From Cephalopachus bancanus (taxonomy: Eukaryota; Chordata; Mammalia; Primates; Tarsiidae), in contig JAPVLO010000986.1 of NCBI GenBank assembly GCA_027257055.1, positions 124,001 through 188,000 of the forward strand: a stretch of DNA of 64,000 bases, written 5' to 3'. The position numbers and the translations under genes were made by a program. The notes under the pieces are model-generated. The model saw nothing but the letters and a program-made list of their open reading frames with translations, was not told where the DNA came from and ran no database searches. Shown one piece after another: positions 47,656 through 60,041 of the stretch (within the stretch, counting starts at the first letter, position 1; every line of letters starts with the position of its first letter).

Positions 47656-47829
47656 GGTTGCCATATAAAATACAGAATGCCCAGTTAAATTAAAATATCA
47701 GATAAACACTGAATAATTTTTTAGTTTCCATATGTCTCAATGTTGCATAGGGCATGCTTATTCTTAAAAATATGCTATTTATCTGAAATTTAAATTTATT
47801 AGAACTTTTATTTGCTAAACCTGGCAACA
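47656..47829. mobile_element. Palindromic MITE-like element
   Basis: About 175 bp. The two halves are imperfect reverse complements: it starts with GTTGCCA, ends with TGGCAAC, and CAGATAAAC in the left half faces ATTTATCTG in the right half. This is the form of a short non-autonomous DNA transposon. I recognise the sequence type but not its name. Confidence 0.65.
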
Positions 47830-48004
47830 GTTTTTCACGCTTGCATCTCTGCGTCTGCTTCTACTCCGGGAGAGAAGAAACCTAAGTCACATTCACTGTA
47901 TCTAAGAAGAGATGACTGTACCTGAGTTTTGATTCTTCCTAATGCTAGTACTAAACATCCTTTATTACCATTGTCTAGAAAAAGATGCATCGAAAAATCT
48001 CTAC

Positions 48005-48110
48005 AGAGCTAACATTTCCTGAGACTATGCTTATGTGCCATGCAGATTATGAGTGTTACCACGTAGGCTATTTCCTTTCATTTTCACAATAACCCTTCAA
48101 GAATAAAAAT
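48005..48110 (-). mobile_element. MIR-like SINE fragment
   Basis: 'acatttcctgagactatgcttatgtgccatgcag...cattttcacaataaccctt' matches the antisense 3' half of a MIR. Confidence 0.5.
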
Positions 48111-48833
48111 TGAAAATTGTCTCCCTCAAATGCCCCCTGCCATTGGCAACTCCATGAGTATAACTGTGGCCACAATCTTTCCAGGGAGGAGTAAAACCAA
48201 AGAAGGGAGAAAGTATCTGCCTAGAAGGAAAAACCTGTGTCACCTTCTTTTCCAAATATTCTTACATTGTAAACAGATTTTTAAATATAAAATATTATGA
48301 AAAAGCTTGCACTTAAAAAAATTCTTCTGTATCAAAACTTCCCACTCCCACACTCTAATCAATTTCAATCCTTTAAGTGTTCATGTTGATATTTACAGTC
48401 ATGATCCTATAAAGTGTTCTTACACTACGATTTCAAGATATGCCAATTTTATACTTTACGGTTATTGATAGTTTAGGCTCCTGTCTGCCTCTCTAACCAA
48501 ACATAAATGCCCTTCCCCTCCTGCTGTGGTCTTTAAATATTTAGGTCACAATATTTGGTCTAAGCTATCATCAATGTTTCCATTACATAAACCAAAAATA
48601 AAATCCTAAGTCCCTCAACTGACTGAACAAACCCCCTCCTAATCAAGGGAAACTCAGAGAAACCTGGACAACTGAATATCTGACCATAACGGGAAGGGAT
48701 ATTGAATACGCCCCATTCTACCCCCTCCCTTTTGGAGTTTAGGCACAAGAGACCAGCATTAAGTTTAAAATAGAGATAATAAAATGGACAAAACAGTCTT
48801 CTTGTGACAATAAGGTACCAAATTATAAACAAG
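48111..48833. other. Non-coding stretch
   Basis: Nothing recognised. Confidence 0.4.
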
Positions 48834-49360
48834 ATTTAAGGCCACACAAAACAAGAGTTAAGTCATGCCCTACAAATCAGAACATTTCTTTAAAATGTTT
48901 TTTTATTAACCTGGTATAGCATGGCTTACTTTCCACCCTGACTCTGGTAGAGCATCTCATGACAGAGAGCAGGCCCCTTATCTTAACTTAAAAACTTCTT
49001 TGTACTCTTTCAACTCATCACCAACTAGAAAATCCTTGAGTCCACCTCTGACCCCTGCTTTGGGATGTTCAGCTTTTTGGAGCCAAATCAATGTATACCT
49101 TCCATGTATTGGTGTTACCTGGAACCCCCATCTCCGTAAAATGAATAAAACAAAACTCTAACCCAACTGTCCTAGATGCACTTTCTCAGAACCCCTTGAG
49201 ACTGTTTTCCTAGCCATGGTCATATTGCTCAGGGTTTGGTTGTTCCCTTACATGCCTGTTACATGTATATTTCTGCATTCTGAATCTTCACGTCCCCGCA
49301 TTAAAACTCACCCGTCTTATATTCAGATCTCTTTCATGGGACACTCACTACTAAGAAAGC
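48834..49360 (+). mobile_element. ERV LTR (family Y, copy 2)
   Basis: Longer copy of the LTR at 44596. It continues through 'ccttccatgtattggtgttacctggaacccc', 'gaataaaacaaaactctaaccc' and 'catgcctgttacatg' to an ATTAAA near 49299. MER4/MER61-like. No gag or pol sequence is visible between the two copies. Confidence 0.62.
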
Positions 49361-50149
49361 TAAGCTCTAGATTTTTAACTAGCCCTCCCTGAAACAATTA
49401 TTTAGCCCAAAATTAAAAACTCTAATTCAGGGAGTTCTGGGCTTTGCGGGATGCTGGTGGAGAGAGAACTGTAGTTTTTGATAAGAGTGGCTCTCCATTA
49501 GCGACCATCCAGCCTACAAGTATAGGACAGACTTTAGTGGGTACTTTCTTTATTAGCATGTCAGCTATGAAGCAGATTCCTGCCTGTCAACACTTCAGCA
49601 AATGGATGGTAAGATGAGCTGGTGATGCCAATGTTTCTAAACAGCCCCTGATGCTGTGAGTAATTCACCAATGAAATCGTGTTGATAGCATTGCCCTCCA
49701 CGTTTCCATTAACTAACACTTAATTCTAACTGGCAGCAAAATCCCTACTGAGATCAACGGAAGTCTTGTGAATATCAAGAGAGTCTTTCTAATCAACAGC
49801 TCCTGCATTGAGAATATCAAATCAGTGTTAAAAAAATAATAAATAACAGAGGATTCACTCAGTGTGAGCATAAGGCCTCAGAAGTGCCTTGATAATTCAA
49901 CTTGAGAGCAATTGTATGAATGAGGCTATTCAGTAGCCAGTCAGCACCTATAATCTAGGCTTCTAAACAGGCATATGTTCATCATCACTCAGTGCGCATG
50001 TGAGACCTCATTCTCATGTCATTCACAGCCCTCAAATTACTTTTAGAGCAATTTAAATAATAGAGCTTTGCCCTTCTTTCTTGTCATGGAAATTGTTTGA
50101 AATTGTCACTGTTAGCTTGAGGCTCCTACTCATCTTATGTTATTGAAAG
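49361..50149. other. Non-coding stretch
   Basis: Nothing recognised, except that 49469-49522 is 85% identical to 51059-51112. See findings. Confidence 0.45.
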
Positions 50150-50741
50150 CACATAACATGGAGTCAATATAGCCAAAGAGCAGCCAATTTAACATTGCTT
50201 AGAATTGCCATACTTCTCTAGAAGTTCACTTTAATTTACCTTCTAATCACTAGCCAAGGACAGAACCAGTTTCTCAGAGGTAGCTATTGATAATTACTTT
50301 ACAACACTCTCCCCAGCTTGTTTTGTGAACAAGTTAACCTAATCAGCTCTTCTTGTGACTAACCCACCCATCTGCCTGATATCAGTAACTGTGCTTACCT
50401 GCCTGTGTGATGTCATGGACCAGACCACCACCCAATCACCTTAATGACCTTCCCCTCATGGAAGGGAAAATTTAAAAGGATTTCACTTTGAGCAGCCAGT
50501 TGCTATTGCTTTGTTAAGCACTGAACAGGCCATGTGATTATTGAGCTATGGCCAGGCCATGTTTCCTAGTTTTGGCCCGCTCCCATACCTTGGGGAGGTG
50601 AACCTTCCCTCTCTCTCTCGCTCCTTCTCTAATTTACTTTCCAAATAAACTGTATTTTCCAATCTAACTTCTGTGCAATTCTCTGCATCTACCATGTGGC
50701 ATCGGATCACACAACCCCAACCTAGGGTTTCTGACCTGACA
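50150..50741 (+). mobile_element. ERV LTR (family X, copy 2)
   Basis: Homologous with 24982-25632 in the same orientation. Poly(A) signal AATAAA at 50644-50649. It ends ...CTGACCTGACA, followed by a primer-binding-site-like TTTGGAAGTCCCACTGGG at 50742. The 5' limit is approximate. Confidence 0.65.
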
Positions 50742-50778
50742 TTTGGAAGTCCCACTGGGATATATTTTAACCTAACAG

Positions 50779-51030
50779 TTATCTCAAAAGTGGAGTGGGG
50801 AGGGGAAAGTTTTAAAAGGACAAAAGTCATCTCACATTTCTAAATACTACATGTTTTAAGATTAGAAGCGTTAACAGTATTAATATGTTCACTTAATCAG
50901 ATCATGTATTTTTAGGGACCATTTCAACACAGAATATAATTATCTCACAGGGGTTTTAATTAATATCTTACATTTTCATTTCTGCCACCTTGTTCCACTA
51001 TCTTTTCAAGATATATTTAAAATATAATAT
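50779..51030. other. Non-coding stretch
   Basis: Nothing recognised. Confidence 0.4.
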
Positions 51031-51325
51031 AGAGATATATCGATAGATATGGATGTATCTGTAGTTTTTTGTAAAGGTGGCTCTCCATTAGTGAGCTTCT
51101 AGCCTACAAGTAGATAGACATATCTAGATAGAGATAGATGTAACAATAGATGGAGATATATCCAGATATAGATAGATAGACATAGCTATAGATAGAGCTA
51201 GGTCTAGATAGTAGATGTGTCTATAGATATAGATAGATACAGATAGATATAGATGGAGATGGATATTTAGAAAGATGTATCTATACACTAGATCGATATA
51301 GATATATAGATCTTTAGATATCCTA
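51031..51325. repeat. Degenerate (GATA)n microsatellite with an embedded unique block
   Basis: GATA, TAGA and GATATA units over about 300 bp, interrupted at 51059-51112 by a 54-bp non-repetitive block that also occurs at 49469-49522. Confidence 0.92.
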
Positions 51326-52382
51326 AAAGACTAAGGTTAAGAACATGCTCCATTTTCATACATGGCTGGTAGGTTTGAGAACCAGTAAAAGCATTTTTAA
51401 ATGCTCCTTAGCAGTAACTTAAATTAGGCTTTTTGAAATTGAACTCCAAGATGAAGTGTTGCATGCTGGTTAATTTGGAAATACTCTCCTGAGATACACC
51501 TGTAAGGAAGTAGGGAAAACAGAGTTGGCCAAAGGCGAGGTTGACCCACAGTGAGTTTCTAGGAATGATTCTTCAGAGTTGCCCAAATTGAGATAAAGGG
51601 ACTCAACCTTTGCATTCTGAAAGCACCCAGTCACTATTTGTGGGCCACCCCATGGGGGCATATACTTGGATGAGGCAACAGCCTATATGCAAGGGAAATT
51701 CCCAGTGACTCTGACCACATTATCTCTTGGTGCTCTATGACCACCATTTGATCTGTCTTTTGTAAGGAGTAATAGGATGTTTTTTTGAAAAGTATTTTCT
51801 GCAGTTGACACAGCCTTGCTCAAGAACCCTTGGGATTGACAATATGATTCTCCTATTTGGGATGACAATAAACTCCACACAGCATGTTGTGCTACCACAG
51901 AAGTACCTACTTCCCAAAGGGACTCCTGGGACTTGTGGTCAAAGAAGAAGTGCTGTTAGCACTGCAGAATGTCCAGATAGTCATGTAACTTTGAACAATG
52001 TATCAGAGGCCTAGAATAAGCCTGAGGTCAAGACTGTAAGTACATACTGTGGTCCATACCTAATACATGCAAATATCTTCTGAGTCTTCTTTTTGATAGA
52101 GCTGAAAAGAGAATGCATTCACTTAATTAATAGCTACATACCATGTGCTGGATTCTATTATTCTGTTTGAGCAACCTAAGGCATGGCAGATATATTTGGG
52201 GCTACCAGTTGGTTAAATATGAAGAACTCCTCTATTTTCCACCATCATGCATTCATCTTTACAGGGGAAAGACTGATCAAGTAAATAAGGGAATGGCAAC
52301 AGCCACCACCACTACATTCTATGAGAGAGACACTAAGCTCTGTCATCTCTTGGAGAATGCTGTATCTTTTTGAGTGGTTACT
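51326..52382. other. 1-kb stretch without recognised features
   Basis: Nothing recognised. ORFs are all short. Confidence 0.4.
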
Positions 52383-52480
52383 GCATTACTTTCCTATTGC
52401 TTCCATAACAAATTTCCACTTACTAAGAGTTGGTCAACACAAATTATACTTTTACAGTTCTGGAGGCTCGAAATCCAGAG
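52383..52480 (-). mobile_element. MaLR-like LTR fragment, antisense
   Basis: 'ctattgcttccataacaaatttcc...acaaattatacttttacagttctggaggctcgaaatcca' is the standard antisense MLT1-type 3' end. The remainder is too decayed to follow. Confidence 0.55.
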
Positions 52481-53344
52481 TCATCCAGGGCTAAAATAAA
52501 AGTGAAGGAATCTGGCTTTCACACTGTGCCTCAAATAGGCAATTTTTAACCCTGAGCTTGCCTTATCTCTCTTCTTCAAATCAGTGGTGATCAGCAAAAG
52601 CCACTCTATTCCATGGTTCCAACAGCAACCATTTCTTTCGACTCTCTCAGGAACCAGGGATGCTGTACTGCCTTCCACTGTCATTCCACTCCAGTTATCT
52701 ACTAACAAAGAATTTATAACTAAACTACAACAGCAGGCCAAGGGTTCTCATTGCCAGTCGACCAGTCCCATTGCCTTGAACCACTCCTGGTACCAATTGT
52801 CTTACTTTGACTCTCTGGAAATTGGTTGTAAGTCAGAGCGTGGCAGGTGGTAGACTTATTAGGAAGGACATTTAGTAGATACCTCTACCTGTAAGAAGGA
52901 GAAGAAGGCAGGATTGGGCTAAGGGAGAAGTCAACCTAAAACATGGCTGCAAGTAAGGTGACCAGCCATCCTGCTTTGCTCAAGATTGAAGATTTCCTAC
53001 AATGTGACCATTTCAGTGCTAAAACCAGGACAGTTCCAGAATAAACAAGAAGGTAGGTCACTCTAGCCACAATTGAGATCTTAGCCTATCTTATGAGGAG
53101 CTCTGAAGCCAGGACAGTTGTTCAACATTGACTTTAGTTGAAAAAAAAATCAGGTCTATATATTCCTGAATCAGCCAGCCACAGGCATGGCTCATCTCCT
53201 AAGAAGTGGCATCTCCATGAGTCTGAAGGCAAACCTTATTGAAGGATGTAGCTGTGAGTCATCAGCAACTGGTATCCCCTGGAGGATGGGGCTTTGCCCT
53301 GAACAGGGGACAGCACTATCCTTTATAGGGGAGACCACAAAAGC
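52481..53344. other. Non-coding stretch
   Basis: Its beginning may continue the MaLR fragment. Otherwise nothing recognised. Confidence 0.4.
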
Positions 53345-53915
53345 TAAACACTATATAATCGATGAATCAGCAATTTCACTCCTGGAGAGATACTCAACAG
53401 ACACAGGTGTTTTGCCATTAAAAGACATGCACAGAAGTGTTTGTTGAATCTTTAGTCACTACAGCCAAGAACAAGAAGCAACCAGGTGCTCATCAACAGA
53501 GAAAGAATAAATACTTTATGACATTTTCATACACAGAAACATGTCAAAGCAATGAAATGATAAAAATTACTGGATAAATCTAGAATTACTAGAAAGGGAA
53601 TATGAATAAATCTCATGAAGTTATGTTAAGTCAGGCACATTTTGGAATGGTCCAAACTCTGTGGCTCCATTTATATGAAGCTTAACAATCAGCAAAACTA
53701 ATCCTTAGTTGCAGAGGCTGGGATAGTTATTCCTTTAGAGGTTGTGGTATTGCCTGGCAGCAGACAGTACAGAGATATCTGGTTTGCCAGAAATGCTCTA
53801 TTTCTCCATCAGGGCAATATTTACATGAGGGTATATACCTAAAACTGCCAAGATATACACTTAATATATGTGCATTTTGCTGTATATATACTATGCCTCA
53901 ATCAATAAGTTTTTT
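53345..53915 (+). mobile_element. Old L1M/L1ME 3' relic
   Basis: + strand blocks 'cagcaatttcactcctggagag', 'gcaaccaggtgctcatcaacag', 'aatgaaatgataaaaattactgg' and a terminal 'atatactatgcctcaatcaataag' give the ORF2 end and 3' UTR of an old L1. Confidence 0.75.
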
Positions 53916-54163
53916 AAAAGCAAAAAGGAACAAAAACATTATTACAAATTCTAAGAAGGAAGAGTGAGGATGAAGAAGATAGGTTCCATAAACAACAGAC
54001 TGTTGGACTTTTAAATGCTGGATTCCAATAGAATTAGATAATTGATTATTTTGCACATAGCTTCTGAGAAGTTTGAAATCATTCTGGACTCACCAGGAGT
54101 AAGTCATACTCAGGTATTCTTTATAATACATTCACCAAAATAGTTGCCTAAATTCATGTGACA

Positions 54164-54779
54164 GTTCATCTTATGTCAACTTCGCTGGGCCACAAGATAC
54201 CCAGAAAATTGGCCAAACATCATTCTGGGCGTTTCTGTGAGGATGTTTTTGCATGAGATTAACATTTACATTGATAGAATTTGAGAAAAGCTGATTGTCC
54301 TCCCTAATGTGAATGGGCTTTGTCAAATTAGTTGAAGGCCTGAATAGAACAAAAAGGTTGACCCTTTCCCCCTCAAAGGGAAATTTGTTTTGGTTTTGAA
54401 AATGAATTGAAACAGCTGTTTCTAAGTCTTAGGGATGATGGCCTTCAGACAGAACCTACACCAATGGTTCTCCTTGTTCTCAGGCCTTGGAACACATGCT
54501 GGAACTTATACCATTGATTGTTTTAAGTCCTAGGCTTCAGAATGAGCTCACACCATTAGCTCTTCTAGGTCTCAGGCCTTCAGACTGGAACTCACACCAC
54601 CAGCTCTCCTGGATCTCAGGTCTTTGGACTCAAACAAGAACTTATACCATCAGCTCTCCCAGGTCGTCATCTTGAGATTTGCCAGCCCCCTTAACCACAT
54701 GGGCTAAGTTTTTTATAATAAATCTCTTTATATATATACATCCTATTGGCTCTGTTTCTCTAGAGAGCCCTCAGTAATA
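54164..54779 (+). mobile_element. LTR-like repeat with internal tandem modules
   Basis: Common mammalian repeat starting 'cagttcatcttatgtcaacttcgctgggccacaagatacccag' and ending 'attggctctgtttctctagagagccctcagtaatac', with AATAAA at 54719-54724. Between about 54455 and 54670 a module of 40-50 bp (ending in ACACCA or ATACCA, then AGCTCT.CT.GG) is repeated four to five times. The family is not named. Confidence 0.6.
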
Positions 54780-55586
54780 CGCAAATACCTATGGATATGA
54801 ATAATAACCATAACTAAATCTCCTAATATCTTGAAGACAGAACATGGAATAGAGTCTGTGGGACCCAATAAAATGGGCTCCATCCAAGGCAGTCTTAATC
54901 ACAACACATGAAAATCTTGTCCAATGTCTCTATGGAAGACATTTCTGATGAGATGCTTCGGATTTCTACACTCATTCATATTTAATTTAACTAGATGTGT
55001 AACATGTGCAAAGACAACTTACCAGCTGTTTTTAAAACAAAGACACAAAGATGCTGTAGTTCATATCCCAGAAAACAGGATCAAAATTTAAAAGAATATT
55101 GGCTTAGGTTTTTAAATGAAAATCTTTCACGTTCCAAAACATATAGACAAAGACAGTAGAGATGCCTCGCCAATAACAACTAGCCAATAACAAATCACAC
55201 TGAGAAAATCTAGAGATTTTGTTTATTGTAAGTTTAATATTAGCCAATTACAAACTGGCTACCCCCAAAGAGACTTAAGTCTAAATCTTGGGCTAGATTA
55301 AAAGAAGTGAGGTAGTAATTAGGGAAAAAAAGAGTCCATTGCATTTTTTACAACTTGCTCACCTTTAGGCTTCATGTGTTAGAGAAATGCTGAGGAAGTA
55401 GGGAACTCTAGGGAAGAGCATCAAAGACATTGAAAGATCATACAACCATGGCAGTTGATGATCACAGATGGATGATTATAGAGCAAATAGACACTCAAAT
55501 ACAGAGCATCCTTTTCCCAAGCAATGCAAGTTAAAATAATTTACCAATGTTCATACTGGAAATAGCAATTAGATACAGAAGGATTC
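54780..55586. other. Non-coding stretch
   Basis: Nothing recognised. This is the host flank of L1-B. Confidence 0.4.
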
Positions 55587-55786
55587 TTTTTATTATTATA
55601 AACATGTGGGGTACAATTCAGGGTTAGGTATACAAAGGTCGATTATGCAGGTATTCTTGTTGATGAGGTGTGCCCCTCCCTCCCCTAGCAGTTTCCCTCA
55701 ACTGCCAATTCCACACCCCTCCCCTGACAGCTTCCCACTACTGCTAATCCCATTCTTATAGTATTGCAATTCTTCAAGGTCTGCTT

Positions 55787-58700
55787 ACGAGTGAGAACAC
55801 ATGGTGCTCTGTTCTTTGTTTCTGTGATAGATCACTGAGTATGATCGACTCCAAATCCATCCAAGTTGCTGCAAAGTCCATATGTTTGTCTTTTTTATGG
55901 TTGCATAGTGTTCCATTGTGTATATGTACCGCATTTTTTTAAATCCAGTCCAACTTCGAAGGGCAACATGGTTGGTTCCATGTTTTTGCTATTGTGAATA
56001 GAGCTGCAATAAACATACGTTTGCAAGGTATCTTTTTTGTAGAATGATTTGAGTTCCTCAGGGTATATTCCCAGTAGGGGAATTGCTGGGTTATATGGAA
56101 GGTCAATATCTAGTTCTTTCAGAAATCGCCACACTGTCTTCCAGAGAAGTTGCACTATTTTGCATTCCAACCAGCAGTGTAGAAGTGTTCCTTTTTCTCC
56201 GCATCCTCACCAGCATCTGTTGCTGTTTGTTTTATTAATGGTGAGCATTCTTACTGGGGTTCGGTGGTATCTCAATGTGGTTTTGATTTTCATTTATCTG
56301 ATGATGAGTGAGGCTGAGAACTTTTTCATTTGTCTGTTGGCCGCCCATATATCTTCTTTTGAGAAGTGTCTATTCATGTCTTTTTAATGGGGCTGTTTTG
56401 TTTTTTTTTTTTAATTTCGGCACATTTGAGTTCCTTATAGATCCTGGATGTCAGACCTTTGTCAGATAGGCAGTTGGCAAATATTATTTCCCATTCTATG
56501 GGCTGTCTCCCTGCTATCTTAATGGTTTCTTTTGCTTTGCAGAAGGTCTTTAGTTTGATGAGGTCTCACTTGTCTATCTTATTTCTTAAGGAATTGGCCT
56601 TTAGGGTTCTGAATAGGAATTGGTTGCCAATTCCAATTTCCGTAAGGGTGTTTCCTGCATTTTCTAAGATTCTTATACTTTGAGGTTTTACATTTAGGTC
56701 TTCGATCCATTTAGAGTTAATTTTTGTGTATGGTGATAGGTAGGGGTCCTGTTTCAATCTTCTGCATGTGGTCAGCCAGTTTTCCCAGCACCATTTGCTG
56801 AATAGGTTTTCCTCTCCCCAGTGGTTATTGTTGGAGGCTTTGTCAAAGATGAGTTGGTTGAGGAATTGAGGCTTTGCTTTTGGAATCTCTATCCTGCTCC
56901 ATTGGTCTATGTGTCTGTTCTTGTACCAATACCAGGCTGTTTTGATTACTGTAGCCTTATAGTAAAGTTTGAAGTCTGGAAGTGTGATACCTCCTGCTTT
57001 GTTTCTTTTGTTAGGGATTGTTTTGGTTATTCATGGTCATTTATGTTTTCATATGAATTTTTGTATTGTCATTTCCAGGTCTGAGAAGAATGGTGTTGGT
57101 AACTTAATGGGTACTGTGTTGAATCTGTAGATTGCTTTTGGTAGGATGGACATTTTAACAATGTTGATTCTTCCTATCCATGAGCATATAATATTTTTCC
57201 ATTTGCTTGTGTCTTCTTGGATTTCCTTTAGCAGTGTTTTGCAGTTTCCATTGTAAAGTTCTTCACTTCTCTGGTTAGGAAGATGCTGAGGTAATTTTTT
57301 TGTGTGTGTGGCTATTGTGAATGGGATTGTGTTTTAATTTGGATCTCTGCCTGCTTGCTGTTGGTGTACAGAAATGCAACTATCTTTTGCACTTTTATTT
57401 TGTACCCAGAGACTTTGCCAAAGTCCTTTATCAGTGCAAGCAGGTTTTTGACAGATTCTCTTGGATTTTCAAGGTATAGCATCATATCATCAATAAAGAG
57501 GGATAACTTGACTTGTTCTTTTCCTATTTGAATACCCCTGATTTCCTTTTCTTGTCTAATTGCCCGAGCTAGGCCTTCCAACACAATGTTGAACAAGAGA
57601 GGTGAGAATGGGCTTCCTTGTCTTATTCCAGTTTTCAGGGGAAATGTTTCCAGTTTCTATCCATTTAGTAATATGTTAGCTGTGGGTTTATCATAGATGG
57701 CATTTACTATTTTGAGGTATATTCCTTCTAAACCTAAGTGTTTGAGGGTTTTTATCAAGAAGGGATGCTGGATTTTATCAAAAGCTTTTTCTGTATCTAA
57801 TGAGATAATCATGTGGTTCTTGTTTTTACACCTATTGATGTATTTAATTACATTAATGGTCTTGCGAATGTTGAACCAGCCCTGCATCCTGGGGATGAAG
57901 CCTACTTGGTCATGGTGAATGATTTCTGAGATGTGTTTTTGGATCTGATTTGCTATAATCCTGTTGAGGATTTTTGCATCTATGTTCATAAAGGATATTG
58001 GCCTGTAGCTCTCTTTTTTTTTTTTTTTTGGTTGCATCTTTATCAGGTTTGGGTATCAGTGTGATGTTAGCTTCATAAAATGATTTGAGGAGAATTCTAC
58101 CTTTCCCAATTGCCTGGAACACTTGAATACTTTCAATAGGATTGTTATCAGCCCCTCCTTGTACGTTTTGTAGAATTCTGCTGGAAAGTCATCCGGTCCA
58201 GGGCTTTCTTTTGTAGGTAGTTTTCTTATGACAAAGTCAATTTCCTGGGTTGTTATTGGTTTATTTAGTGTCTCAATATCTTCTTGTTTCAACCTGGGGA
58301 GGTTGTGTGATGTCAGAAAGTCCTCCATTTCATTTAGGTTATCAAGTTTGTTTCCATACAGATGTACATAGTAATCTCTGATAATCTTTTGTATTTCTTT
58401 GTGGTCAGTTGTGATTTGATCTTTTGTATTTCTGATTGTGTTTATTTGGGCATTTTATCTCTTTTTCTTACTCATTCTGACTAGAGGTCCATCAATCTTG
58501 TTAATTCTTTCAAGGAACCAGCTTTTTGTTTTGTTGATGTCTTCCATAATATTCTTGTCTTCTATGTTCCACATTTGCGCTCTTATTTTGGTGATTTGGA
58601 TTCCTGTGCTAAAGTTGGGGTTTTGGTGGTCTTCTCGTTCAAGTTCCCTTAGGTGATTTGTTAGGCTCTCACTTGCGATCTTTCCGTTTTCTTGATGTGT

Positions 58701-59924
58701 GCTCATAGAGATATACATTTCCCTCTTAGAAATGTTTTCATGGCATTTCAGAGGTTTCAGTAAGATATTTCTTCATTTTCATTTGTTTCCAGGAATCTTT
58801 TAATTTCTGATTTGACTTCAGTGTTGAGTTATTCACTGTTCAGCATCATGCTTTTTAGTGTTCGTGTCTTTGTGGGCTTTGGGGAAATGTTGGTGTTGAT
58901 TTTTATTTTTATTCCACTGTGGTCTGAGAATGTGCATGGCAAGATTCCAACCTTATGGAATTTGTTTCTGCTTGATTTATGGCCAAGGATGTCATCAATC
59001 TTGGAATACATTCCATGTGGTGATGAGTGGAATGTATATTCTGTGGTTGTTGAGTGGAATAATCTGTAGGTATCTATTAAGTCCATTTGGTCGAGTGTCA
59101 AGTTTTGGTTCTGGATCTCCTTGTTGATTTTTTGCCTCAATGATCCATCTAGGGCTCTTAGTGGGGTATTCAAGTCCTCTGCTATAATAGTGTTAGATTC
59201 AATATCTTTTTTTTTTTAAGTTTATTTAGTAGTTGCTTTATAAATGCTGGTACTACTGTGTTGGGTGCATATATGTTTAGGATGGATATTTCTTGTTGAT
59301 GGATTGAATCTTTTACCATTATGCAGTGTCCTTTTGCATCTTTTTAAATTTTTGATAGCTTAAAAGTTGTTTAATTTTTGATAGCTTAAAAGTTGATATT
59401 AAGATCGCAACTTTTACCTTCTTTTGTGATCCATTTGCCTGGAAACTCATTTTCCATCCATTAACTTTGAGTTTTTGTGCATCCCTTGTGGTGAGATGAG
59501 TCTCTTGGATGCAACAAATAATTGTCATGATTGCTTTTTTTTTTTTTTTGAGTTGGAGTCTCACTCTGTCGCCCAGACTGGAGTGCAGTGGTTGCTCCCG
59601 GCCACTGCAGCCTCGACCTGCTGGGCTCCAGTGATCCTTCCGCCCCAGCCTTCCAAGTAGCCGGAATTACAGGCATGCACTACCACGCCCAGCTGATTTT
59701 TTTATTTATTGTAGAGATGAGGTCTTGCTGCCCAGGTGGGTCTCGAACCCGCGGGCTCAGGCAATCCACTCACCTCAGCCTCCCAAAGGCGCGGGATTAC
59801 AGGCTGAGCCACCGAGCCCGACTTGATTTCTTAACCAGTTTGCCATTCTGTGTCTTTTCAGTGGTGCATTGAGTCCATTCACATTCAAGCTGATTATTAA
59901 AATGTGATTGTTTCTCCCTGTCAT
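55787..59924 (-). pseudogene. L1-B ORF2 relic (endonuclease / reverse transcriptase)
   Basis: Readable in many frames. Endonuclease pieces: 59564-59319 (CIQETHL) and 59173-58829 (NTPLRALD, YSKIDDI, FSDHSGIKI). RT pieces: 58328-58056 (SPGPDDFPAEFY), 58037-57657 ([35 protein letters not shown]) and 57596-57312. The catalytic box is FIDD at about 57486-57497 instead of FADD. The C-terminus (56170-55895) has [19 protein letters not shown]. An Alu sits in the endonuclease part at 59535-59822. T runs at 58013-58029 and 59207-59216 disturb the frame. Non-functional. Confidence 0.9.
59535..59822 (-). mobile_element. Alu, tarsier-like young lineage, inside L1-B ORF2
   Basis: Full-length Alu in the same orientation as L1-B, with a T tract at 59535-59549. 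L1 sequence resumes on both sides in register. Short imperfect duplication TGATTGCTT / TGATTTCTT. It must be younger than L1-B. Confidence 0.93.
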
Positions 59925-60041
59925 GAGGTTATTATAAAGTTTTTTCTTTGTTTGCTTGTTTTCTTTTGGCTTTGGAGTTAATGTATGTGTGTGTTTTCAT
60001 GTTTCTTGTTGCACTGTATTCTCTGTTGATTCTGTGTTCTG

